From an uncultured Candidatus Saccharibacteria bacterium (GTDB taxonomy: Bacteria; Patescibacteria; Saccharimonadia; Saccharimonadales; UBA4665), in assembly GCA_903925195.1 (NCBI GenBank), contig CAIYEO010000069.1, positions 1 through 7,309 on the forward strand: 7,309 bases of DNA, read 5' to 3'. Every line of letters starts with the position of its first letter. Position 1 is the stretch's first letter. Below the pieces are notes generated by a model, which did not search any database, was not told the origin of the DNA, and saw nothing but the letters and a program-made list of their open reading frames with translations. A program made the translations under genes and the position numbers. Positions 1-6,286 of this stretch are shown in pieces.

Positions 1-1
1 C

Positions 2-31
2 TTGTCTTATCTATGCATAAGCATTTAAACT
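2..31 (+). promoter_or_regulatory. Possible pyk promoter with a very short leader
   Basis: A TTGTCT element at 2-7 and a TAAACT element at 26-31 are separated by 18 bp. Each matches 4 of 6 positions of the sigma70-type consensus. Transcription would begin around position 38, only a few bases before the pyk ATG at 41. This agrees with the lack of any Shine-Dalgarno sequence in the 40 bases before pyk. The matches are modest, the region is AT-rich, and the real promoter could lie left of the window, so this is tentative. Confidence 0.3.
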
Positions 32-40
32 AAAAGTAAT

Positions 41-1471
41 ATGACAACTTCTGCTACTAAAACTATCCCACTCGAAGAATTCAAGCATACTAAAATAATT
101 GCAACAATTGGACCTTCAACTAATTCATATGAAGCAATTGAGGCACTGATTAAGGCTGGGGCTAATGGTCTTAGGCTAAACTTTTCTCATGGTGATTATG
201 ATGAGCGTAAACAGCAAATTAAGTGGATTAGGCAAGCCTCTCAAGTCTTAGCTAAACCTGTCGCAATTATTCAAGATCTACAAGGCCCAAAAATAAGGCT
301 TGGAGATTTTATGGGGGTTATCCCTGTTAGTACTGGCCAGGAGCTGATGTTCGGCTTAAATTCTAACTATGAAAGCACAGGACATATCCCTACCCAGATC
401 GATTTAAGCAAAAAAGTTAAAAGAGGTGAAAGATTATATCTAGCCGACGGAAAGATCTCTACATATATCACCTCAGTCAGTCAGGGCATAGTTTATGCTA
501 AGGCTGAAAACGACGGAATATTAATTAGGCGTAAAGGTATTAATCTTCCCGATACAGACTTTGCAGGCGATGTAATCACGGCTAAAGATAAAAGAGATAT
601 AGTTTTCGGTTCAACTCAGGACATTGACTATGTAGCTCTAAGTTTTGTTCAATCTTCGGTTGAGGTTGAGATGCTAAAAAAGATCCTGCACAATATTGGC
701 AGTCCAGCAAAAATAATTGCAAAGATTGAGACAAAAGCCTCAATCAATCATTTAGACGATATATTTAGTTCAAGCGATGCCGTCATGGTTGCAAGAGGCG
801 ATTTAGCTATAGAAGTTCCTTTTGAATCAGTACCTATAATTCAAAGAAAAATAATTGGTATGGGACTAGAATATGCGAAACCTACCATTGTTGCTACTCA
901 GATGCTTCATAGTATGAATGAATCACCCGAACCTACTAGACCTGAAGTTTCCGACATAGCCACGGCAGTAATTGTGGGATGTGATGCTGTTATGCTGAGC
1001 GATGAAACAGCTAGTGGTGAATATCCGTTGCAAGCCGTTAAGGTTATGAAAAAAATTATTCTTTATACTGAAAAAAATACTCCACTCACGACTGTATTCT
1101 CTGGAGAAAAAAACGCTACTAGACAATACGCAATATCTAGAGCTATTGCTGGTCTTGCTAATAATATCAATGCCAGAGCTATTGTGGCAGAAACAAAATC
1201 AGGGGCGACAGCGAAAAATATAGCTTCACTGAGAAGCTCCATGCCATTAATTGCTGTTACTAGTGAGCCTAGAACTGCTCAACAATTGGCTATAGTCTTT
1301 TCGGTAAAAAGCTATGTCAGGCCATCTAATCAGATGACAATTGATAGGCTTACGGATTGGCTAAAGAGTAATAAGCTACTAGACAAGGGTGATGTTATAG
1401 TCACAGCTTCTGGTAAATATCCAGGAGTCGTTGGTACTACCGATACGATTAAAGTTCGTATGATTGAATAG
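41..1471 (+). CDS. pyk: Pyruvate kinase
   Basis: This 476-residue cytoplasmic enzyme converts phosphoenolpyruvate and ADP to pyruvate and ATP, the last step of glycolysis. Its length is typical for bacterial pyruvate kinase. The first half of the barrel (about 15-86) carries LRLNFSHG (44-51), including substrate-binding Arg45. The B lid domain spans about 87-183. The second half of the barrel contains IIAKIE (225-230, with catalytic Lys228 and metal ligand Glu230), ARGDL (251-255, metal ligand Asp254) and VATQM (284-288). The C-terminal allosteric-type domain spans about 355-476 and ends with the usual GTTDTIKV stretch. The cation-site segment reads DLQGPKIRLG (79-88), with Lys84 where K+-dependent enzymes have Glu, so K+ independence is predicted. 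LSDETASG (319-326) replaces the more common LSGETA. The ATG is the first in-frame start after a TAA at 26-28 and has no ribosome site. It is the first gene of the pyk-pgk-tpiA cluster. Confidence 0.97.
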   Translation: MTTSATKTIPLEEFKHTKIIATIGPSTNSYEAIEALIKAGANGLRLNFSHGDYDERKQQIKWIRQASQVLAKPVAIIQDLQGPKIRLGDFMGVIPVSTGQELMFGLNSNYESTGHIPTQIDLSKKVKRGERLYLADGKISTYITSVSQGIVYAKAENDGILIRRKGINLPDTDFAGDVITAKDKRDIVFGSTQDIDYVALSFVQSSVEVEMLKKILHNIGSPAKIIAKIETKASINHLDDIFSSSDAVMVARGDLAIEVPFESVPIIQRKIIGMGLEYAKPTIVATQMLHSMNESPEPTRPEVSDIATAVIVGCDAVMLSDETASGEYPLQAVKVMKKIILYTEKNTPLTTVFSGEKNATRQYAISRAIAGLANNINARAIVAETKSGATAKNIASLRSSMPLIAVTSEPRTAQQLAIVFSVKSYVRPSNQMTIDRLTDWLKSNKLLDKGDVIVTASGKYPGVVGTTDTIKVRMIE

Positions 1472-1480
1472 GATAATAAC

Positions 1481-1485
1481 AGGAG
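1481..1485 (+). promoter_or_regulatory. Shine-Dalgarno site of pgk
   Basis: AGGAG lies 4 bases before the pgk ATG at 1490, in the 18-bp gap after the pyk stop (TAG, 1469-1471). The spacing is a little short but workable. It fixes the pgk start and contrasts with the absence of such a site before pyk. Confidence 0.8.
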
Positions 1486-1489
1486 TAAT

Positions 1490-2797
1490 ATGAGTTTTAA
1501 TAAGCAAACAGTGAAAGATATAGACATTGATCATAAGACAGTTCTATTAAGAGCTGATTTTAATGTGCCTCTCAATGCAGCCGGAAAAATAACTGATGAT
1601 TATAGGATTATCCAGGCCTTGCCAACAATTAAATATATTCTAGGTAAACATTCTAAACTAATTATTTGTTCTCACTTAGGCAGACCAAAAAGTCCTATGG
1701 ATAAAAAGTATAGCTTAAAGCCAGTAGCTGCAAGACTCAGTAAATTGATTGGACCCAGTAAAGTTTCTTTTATTGGCAACTGTATCGGATTAGATGTACA
1801 AAAAGCAGTCAATGATCTTCAAGAGGGACAAATATTATTATTAGAAAACCTGAGATTTTACCCAGAAGAAGAAGCTAATGATGATAATTTTGCAGAATCA
1901 CTAGCCAAGTTGGCTGATGTTTTTGTACAGGATGGATTTGGAGTAGTCCATAGAGCACATGCCAGCACATCAGCTATAACTAAACATATTCCTAGTGTTG
2001 CCGGATTATTATTAGAAAAAGAAGTTGATACTATAACGAACGTCATGGATCAGCATGAGCGTCCCTTCAGTGCAATTATTGGTGGAGCAAAGATAGCCGA
2101 TAAAATAGATTTAATTAATAAGTTTATTGAAATAGCAGATTTTGTGGCTATTGGCGGAGCTATGGCTAATACATTTTTGAAAGCGGAAGGTATAGATATT
2201 GGTCACTCTATCTATGATAAAGGCGAGGTGACCTTAGCTAGAGATATAATCCGCAAGGCTAAAGCAAAGGCTGAACAGGGATCATTTGCTTTCTTTTTAC
2301 CCCAAGATGCAGTTGTTGCTAAAAAAATGAATAGTTTAGCTAAAACTAGGATTGTAGATTGGTCAACTCACATCGTTTCAGACACGATTCACTATCCAAA
2401 ACAATCTCCTGAAATTGATCATAAGGTTATGGAAGATGAACAAATACTAGATATTGGACCATTCTCAGCTGCTTTTATTGCTGGAAGTGTGCAACTATCC
2501 AAAACAGTTGTTTGGAACGGCACAATGGGGGTTACTGAGGTCTCAGGCCTGCATAGTTCTGTCGGACCATTCGCAAGAGGCAGTGAAATATTGATTGAAG
2601 CAATTCTTGGTGAATTTGGCCATCGTCCTTACAGTTTAGTTGGTGGTGGTGATACTGTCGGCTATTTAGAAAAAAGAAAATTAATTGATGCGTTTGATCA
2701 TGTATCTACTGGCGGTGGTGCTAGTCTTGAACTTATGGCGGGACGAAAATTGCCAGGAGTAGAAGCATTAATGAATAAACAGGAGAATCACTCATGA
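1490..2797 (+). CDS. pgk: Phosphoglycerate kinase
   Basis: This 435-residue cytoplasmic enzyme interconverts 1,3-bisphosphoglycerate plus ADP with 3-phosphoglycerate plus ATP. The N-terminal substrate domain shows LLRADFNVPL (19-28, with Arg21, Asp23 and Asn25), SHLGRPK (61-67), ENLRFYPEE (119-127, Arg122) and FGVVHRAHAST (150-160, Arg155). The C-terminal nucleotide domain shows GGAKIADKI (198-206, Lys201), IGGAMANTF (221-229), DEQILDIGP (316-324), VVWNGTMG (340-347), VGGGDTVGY (384-392) and STGGGASLE (406-414). The protein is about 40 residues longer than typical bacterial PGKs of 390-400. Most of the excess appears to lie between QDAVVA (272-277) and DEQILDIG, with a smaller addition near 350-363. 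WNGTMG has Thr where Pro is usual, and QDGFG (147-151) replaces the common NDAFG. All main binding residues remain, so activity is expected. It is 18 bp after pyk and overlaps tpiA by 4 bp. Confidence 0.97.
   Translation: MSFNKQTVKDIDIDHKTVLLRADFNVPLNAAGKITDDYRIIQALPTIKYILGKHSKLIICSHLGRPKSPMDKKYSLKPVAARLSKLIGPSKVSFIGNCIGLDVQKAVNDLQEGQILLLENLRFYPEEEANDDNFAESLAKLADVFVQDGFGVVHRAHASTSAITKHIPSVAGLLLEKEVDTITNVMDQHERPFSAIIGGAKIADKIDLINKFIEIADFVAIGGAMANTFLKAEGIDIGHSIYDKGEVTLARDIIRKAKAKAEQGSFAFFLPQDAVVAKKMNSLAKTRIVDWSTHIVSDTIHYPKQSPEIDHKVMEDEQILDIGPFSAAFIAGSVQLSKTVVWNGTMGVTEVSGLHSSVGPFARGSEILIEAILGEFGHRPYSLVGGGDTVGYLEKRKLIDAFDHVSTGGGASLELMAGRKLPGVEALMNKQENHS
2781..2785 (+). promoter_or_regulatory. Shine-Dalgarno site of tpiA inside the pgk end
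   Basis: AGGAG lies within the last codons of pgk, 8 bases before the tpiA ATG at 2794. With the ATGA stop/start overlap, this points to coupled translation of pgk and tpiA from one mRNA. Confidence 0.8.
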
Positions 2798-3585
2798 AAG
2801 AAAACAAATTAATAATTATCGGTAACTGGAAAATGAATCTTAATGTCTCAGAAGCTAGTCTTTTAGTTCACCGATTACATCAAAAGATAAAAGTCCACCG
2901 AGGAGTAGATGTTGTATTGGCACCTTCCATGCTAGCTCTTCAGCCAATTAGTCTCGAGATAGACAGAAGACAATTTAAGTTAGCTGCTCAGGATGCATAC
3001 TATAAAGATAATGGTGCATTTACTGGTGAGGTTAGCTTTACTATGATTAGGGATTTGGTGAATTATGTAATCATAGGTCATTCCGAGAGACGCATATATT
3101 TTCATGAAAATCATGAACTTGTTAGAGATAAGGTAACGGCCGCTATCCGTAATGAGATTTCACCAATTATTTGTATTGGTGAAACCAAGTTAGAAAGACA
3201 ATCCAAAGAAACAAATATGGTAATTCACGATCAATTAACGAGCGCACTAGCAAATATAACTTCAGAAGATATAGAAGACGTGATCATTGCCTATGAACCT
3301 GTCTGGGCAATATCTACATTCGATGGAGAGATTGCAAAACCAAAAGACATAGCTAATGTCATAAAGTATATTAGAGAGCAGGTGGAGCATCTGTATGGCG
3401 CTCAGATTGCAAAAAAAGTAAGGGTTATCTATGGCGGTAGTGTTGACGATCAGACGATTAGTTCATATCTAGAAATAGACGGCTGTGACGGTGCTTTAGT
3501 TGGTGGAGCTAGCTTAAATTACTATAAATTCAGTGAGATTATAGATAAAGCTAGTAAAATTGCATTAAAGAATTCAGAGAAATAG
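2794..3585 (+). CDS. tpiA: Triosephosphate isomerase
   Basis: This 263-residue single-domain TIM barrel interconverts dihydroxyacetone phosphate and glyceraldehyde 3-phosphate in the cytoplasm. Its length is close to the family norm of about 250. The catalytic residues are present: Asn11 and Lys13 in GNWKMN (10-15), His96 in IIGHSERR (93-100) and Glu168 in AYEPVW (166-171). The phosphate-binding loops YGGSV (213-217) and LVGGASL (235-241) are also intact. The mobile catalytic lid (loop 6) after EPVW is unusual: it reads AISTFDGEIAKP (172-183) instead of the family AIGTGK-type loop and looks about two residues longer. The start overlaps the pgk stop as ATGA and has an AGGAG 8 bases upstream, so it is almost certainly co-translated with pgk. 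The gene ends in TAG, 36 bp before the helicase and in the same reading frame as it. No terminator hairpin follows. Confidence 0.96.
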   Translation: MKENKLIIIGNWKMNLNVSEASLLVHRLHQKIKVHRGVDVVLAPSMLALQPISLEIDRRQFKLAAQDAYYKDNGAFTGEVSFTMIRDLVNYVIIGHSERRIYFHENHELVRDKVTAAIRNEISPIICIGETKLERQSKETNMVIHDQLTSALANITSEDIEDVIIAYEPVWAISTFDGEIAKPKDIANVIKYIREQVEHLYGAQIAKKVRVIYGGSVDDQTISSYLEIDGCDGALVGGASLNYYKFSEIIDKASKIALKNSEK

Positions 3586-3586
3586 T

Positions 3587-3615
3587 TCAACAATCTCTTA
3601 TTAGCTTGCTACAAT
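3587..3615 (+). promoter_or_regulatory. Extended -10 promoter for a leaderless helicase mRNA
   Basis: TGCTACAAT at 3607-3615 matches the extended -10 form TGnTAnnnT, with TACAAT differing from TATAAT at one position. TCAACA at 3587-3592, at a 17-bp spacing, is a 4-of-6 match to a -35 element. A start site about 7 bases after the -10 falls at 3622, the A of the helicase ATG. There is no Shine-Dalgarno sequence before that ATG, so the best reading is a leaderless transcript. This is the strongest promoter candidate in the window, but it is a prediction from sequence only. Confidence 0.55.
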
Positions 3616-3621
3616 AATATA

Positions 3622-5772
3622 ATGCTCAAAGAAGACATCCTTAAAGGTTTAAATCCTGAACAACTAAGAGCAGTGGAAACTATCGAAGGTCCATTACTAA
3701 TTCAAGCAGGTGCCGGAAGTGGTAAAACAAAAACCCTAACTCATAGAATTGCTTTTATAATAGCGTCTTTAAAAGCTACCCCATATAATATCTTGGCTGT
3801 AACTTTTACCAATAAGGCTGCTAAAGAAATGAGAGAAAGAGTTGCGACACTGCTAGGGGATGACTCTAACAATAGAAGCTTCATGCCTTATATGGGAACT
3901 TTCCACTCAATTTGCGTAAAGCTATTAAGACAAGATGGCGATCATATTGGCGTTCCTAATAACTTTATAATATTTGACGAAGACGACAGAGTTAGTGCAA
4001 TTAAGCGAGCATCCAAGCAGCTGATGATTGATGAGAAAAGTTTTCCTGCTCGTGGGCTTTCGAGTGCTATAGGATCTGCCAAGAATGTTATGTTAACACC
4101 GTCAACTTATTCTGCAACCGCTAACTCGCCAACCCAAAAAACAGCAGCTGATGTCTATCCGATATATGAGAAGATTCTTAAGGAAAATAATGCTTTAGAT
4201 TTCGATGACCTCATATTGTCTACAGTTAAGCTACTCAAGACAAAGAAAGAGATTCGTGAAAAATGGCAGGCCCAATTTAGATATATCATGATCGATGAAT
4301 ATCAGGATACTAATGAGGCCCAGTACCAACTAGTTAAATTGTTAACATCAGAATCAAAGAATATCGCAGTTGTAGGTGACGATTGGCAGAGTGTCTATAG
4401 CTGGAGAGGTGCCGATTTTCGTAACATCTTGAACTTCGAAAAAGATTATCCTAAATGTGCAATCATCAAACTAGAACAGAACTACAGAAGTTCAAAGGCA
4501 ATCCTTGATGCAGCACATGCCGTAATTACTAAAAACCAGCAAAGATCTGAAAAAAATCTTTGGACCGATAAAGCTGAAGGGATGCCAGTTCAAATCCTCC
4601 AGGTGAATAGTGAGAGATTAGAAGGCGAAGCAATAGTTAGGCGCATACGCATGGCAATCGACAGAGGTCTCAGAAAGTATCAGGATTTTTCCGTACTATA
4701 TAGAACCAATGCGCAATCTAGATCCATAGAGGAAGCCCTTGTTCATTATGGAATACCTTATAAAATTGTTGGCGGTACAAGGTTCTACGACCGTAAAGAA
4801 ATTAGAGACCTTATAGCTTATCTTAGATTGATTTATCAACCAGAGGATAGAATAAGTTTTGATAGAATTGTTAACTTGCCAGCAAGAGGCCTAGGTGCAA
4901 AATCATTACAGAGTTTCAACACATGGCTAATCGAGGAGAAATTAAGTCTATCATCTGGACTAGCACAGATTCAAAACTGTACCTATCTGACTGAAAAAGC
5001 AAAGAAAAGTTTGAATGAAGTCGGAGATATTATTGCTACTCTTCATGGGAGAATTGATGAGCTAACTCCATCGGTAATATTAGACACATTAATTAGAAGA
5101 ATTAATTATCTTGATTATCTAAATGATAAAACACTTATGGGTGAATCAAGACAAGAGAACGTTAAAGAGCTTCTGAGTGTAACTGAAGAATACGCTGAAC
5201 TTGGAATGTCTGGGTTCTTAGAAGAGATTAGCTTAATAAGCGACCTAGATCAGGCCGATATGACTAATGATAGTGTTACTCTTATGACACTACACGCTGC
5301 CAAAGGGCTGGAGTTTCCGGTTGTATTTATGACAGGCATGGAAGAAACTATCTTTCCTCACTCTCGTGCTTTATATGATCAAAGTGATATGGAAGAGGAA
5401 AGAAGGCTTTGTTATGTTGGTATGACTAGAGCCCGGGAAGAACTATATTTGATATTTGCTAATTCAAGATTGCTATACGGCGGATTGCAACATAATCCAC
5501 CATCAAGGTTTTTAAGTGAAATTGATTCTGAAACGACTATTGAAGGCGGATTCTTCGATGACATGCCAAAAAACTTCGGCAACACTGGCACTAATAATAA
5601 CAACGAGCCTAGGTATGTACCAGACTTCGAAGTTGGCGATAGAGTAAGTCATAATCTATTTGGCGAAGGAAATATAATGGAGATGGACGGAGAAAATGCA
5701 ATCATCTATTTCAATGGCAAAGGTTCCAAGAAGCTCAATATCTCATTTGCTCCACTTAAGAAAATTGAATGA
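3622..5772 (+). CDS. pcrA: ATP-dependent DNA helicase, PcrA/UvrD family (SF1A)
   Basis: This 716-residue 3'-5' DNA helicase belongs to the family that acts in nucleotide excision repair, replication-fork restart and removal of RecA filaments. The SF1A motifs appear in order: Q motif LNPEQLRAV (10-18), Walker A AGAGSGKT (29-36, Lys35), Ia AVTFTNKAAKEM (59-70), Ib GTFHSI (92-97), II MIDEYQDTN (223-231), III VVGDDWQSVYSWRGAD (250-265), IV EQNYRSS (285-291), IVa VLYRTNAQSR (358-367) with GGTRFYDRKEIRD (384-396), V TLMTLHAAKGLEFPVVF (553-569) and VI EERRLCYVGMTRAREELYL (592-610). An Asn-rich linker (about 653-663) joins a C-terminal Tudor-like tail (about 667-715, with VGDRVSH, FGEG and SFAPLKK), which is known in PcrA for RNA polymerase contact. 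Length matches PcrA (about 720). Motif III has Trp255 where Asp is common. The start is the only reasonable ATG, has no ribosome site and lies next to the predicted transcription start. UvrD versus PcrA naming is uncertain. Confidence 0.95.
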   Translation: MLKEDILKGLNPEQLRAVETIEGPLLIQAGAGSGKTKTLTHRIAFIIASLKATPYNILAVTFTNKAAKEMRERVATLLGDDSNNRSFMPYMGTFHSICVKLLRQDGDHIGVPNNFIIFDEDDRVSAIKRASKQLMIDEKSFPARGLSSAIGSAKNVMLTPSTYSATANSPTQKTAADVYPIYEKILKENNALDFDDLILSTVKLLKTKKEIREKWQAQFRYIMIDEYQDTNEAQYQLVKLLTSESKNIAVVGDDWQSVYSWRGADFRNILNFEKDYPKCAIIKLEQNYRSSKAILDAAHAVITKNQQRSEKNLWTDKAEGMPVQILQVNSERLEGEAIVRRIRMAIDRGLRKYQDFSVLYRTNAQSRSIEEALVHYGIPYKIVGGTRFYDRKEIRDLIAYLRLIYQPEDRISFDRIVNLPARGLGAKSLQSFNTWLIEEKLSLSSGLAQIQNCTYLTEKAKKSLNEVGDIIATLHGRIDELTPSVILDTLIRRINYLDYLNDKTLMGESRQENVKELLSVTEEYAELGMSGFLEEISLISDLDQADMTNDSVTLMTLHAAKGLEFPVVFMTGMEETIFPHSRALYDQSDMEEERRLCYVGMTRAREELYLIFANSRLLYGGLQHNPPSRFLSEIDSETTIEGGFFDDMPKNFGNTGTNNNNEPRYVPDFEVGDRVSHNLFGEGNIMEMDGENAIIYFNGKGSKKLNISFAPLKKIE

Positions 5773-6233
5773 ATTTCCTAACGATCCATATTAGCAAGAT
5801 AATTTATTGGTTAACTTGGCCAGGCATTTACTTGCTTGTTAGGGGAAGTAATAGGACAAGAGTTTTAATCGTACAGGATAAAAAAGTCCTATTAGTGCAA
5901 GGCTGGCTAAACGATGGACGTTGGCAATTACCTGGAGGCGGTGTTAAGAAAAACGAAGATTTCAAAAAAGCTGCTTCTAGAGAGCTAATAGAGGAAACTG
6001 GTCTTAAGATAAAATCTCCACAATTGAAATCTATTGGCAACCTTAGTATTCGGGAAAACGGTATTAATTATCAATGTCATTATTTCTTAGTTAGTAGTTG
6101 TGATATGACTACTTTGAAAGCTGGCCACGAGATAAGAAGATGTCAATGGTTCAAGGTCATAGAGCTTAATAAAAGCAATTCAGGCATAGACGTACTCGAG
6201 GGTTTAAAATTAGTTAACAGATTAGCAATTTGA
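5769..6233 (+). CDS. Nudix hydrolase with hydrophobic N-terminus
   Basis: This 154-residue protein contains a complete Nudix box, G57-x5-E63-x7-R71-E72-L-x-E75-E76-x-G78-L79. This signature binds Mg2+ and hydrolyses nucleoside diphosphates linked to another moiety. The beta strand before it (VLIVQDKKVLLVQGW, 32-46) and the LPGGG turn (54-58) are typical. The substrate cannot be read from the sequence; nucleotide-pool cleaning is possible but unproven. Residues 10-24 (IIYWLTWPGIYLLVR) are hydrophobic and precede the fold; they might form a membrane-associated helix but are short for a full span. The ATG overlaps the helicase stop as ATGA, and an in-frame TGA just before it (5766-5768) excludes a longer form. 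No clear Shine-Dalgarno sequence is present, so translation probably depends on ribosomes finishing the helicase gene. Co-expression with a repair helicase is suggestive of, but does not show, a shared role. Confidence 0.9.
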   Translation: MNFLTIHISKIIYWLTWPGIYLLVRGSNRTRVLIVQDKKVLLVQGWLNDGRWQLPGGGVKKNEDFKKAASRELIEETGLKIKSPQLKSIGNLSIRENGINYQCHYFLVSSCDMTTLKAGHEIRRCQWFKVIELNKSNSGIDVLEGLKLVNRLAI

Positions 6234-6239
6234 TAAAAT
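6231..6239 (+). promoter_or_regulatory. Candidate extended -10 promoter for the G5-domain gene
   Basis: TGATAAAAT matches the extended -10 pattern TGnTAnnnT, with TAAAAT one change from TATAAT. Its first three bases are the Nudix stop codon. No good -35 element sits 16-18 bp upstream. A start about 7 bases downstream (near 6246) would give a leader of about 40 bases without a Shine-Dalgarno sequence before the ATG at 6287. The 53-bp gap is AT-rich, so chance matches are easy. Confidence 0.3.
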
Positions 6240-6286
6240 ATATATAGTTATCTGTCGCTAATCTATCTAAGACATGAAAATTATTT

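Noticed and set aside
13..24. ATGC-ATAA-GCAT inverted repeat before pyk
   Set aside because: A four-base stem is expected by chance in this sequence and it has no T-run; it is neither a terminator nor a convincing operator.
923..1126. Minus-strand open frame opposite pyk
   Set aside because: It is antisense to conserved pyruvate kinase motifs and is low-complexity, with no start signal.
1472..1477. GATAAT as an internal -10 element for pgk
   Set aside because: It resembles TATAAT, but no matching -35 lies at 16-18 bp and the good SD for pgk already fits an operon-internal gene.
3586..3621. Possible terminator between tpiA and the helicase
   Set aside because: The 36-bp gap has no GC-rich hairpin or T-run and is filled by the promoter-like sequence, so read-through is possible.
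3583..3624. Helicase as a read-through extension of tpiA
   Set aside because: The two genes share a frame and only a TAG separates them, but each is a complete family-length protein and a promoter precedes the helicase ATG, so suppression of the TAG is not needed to explain it.
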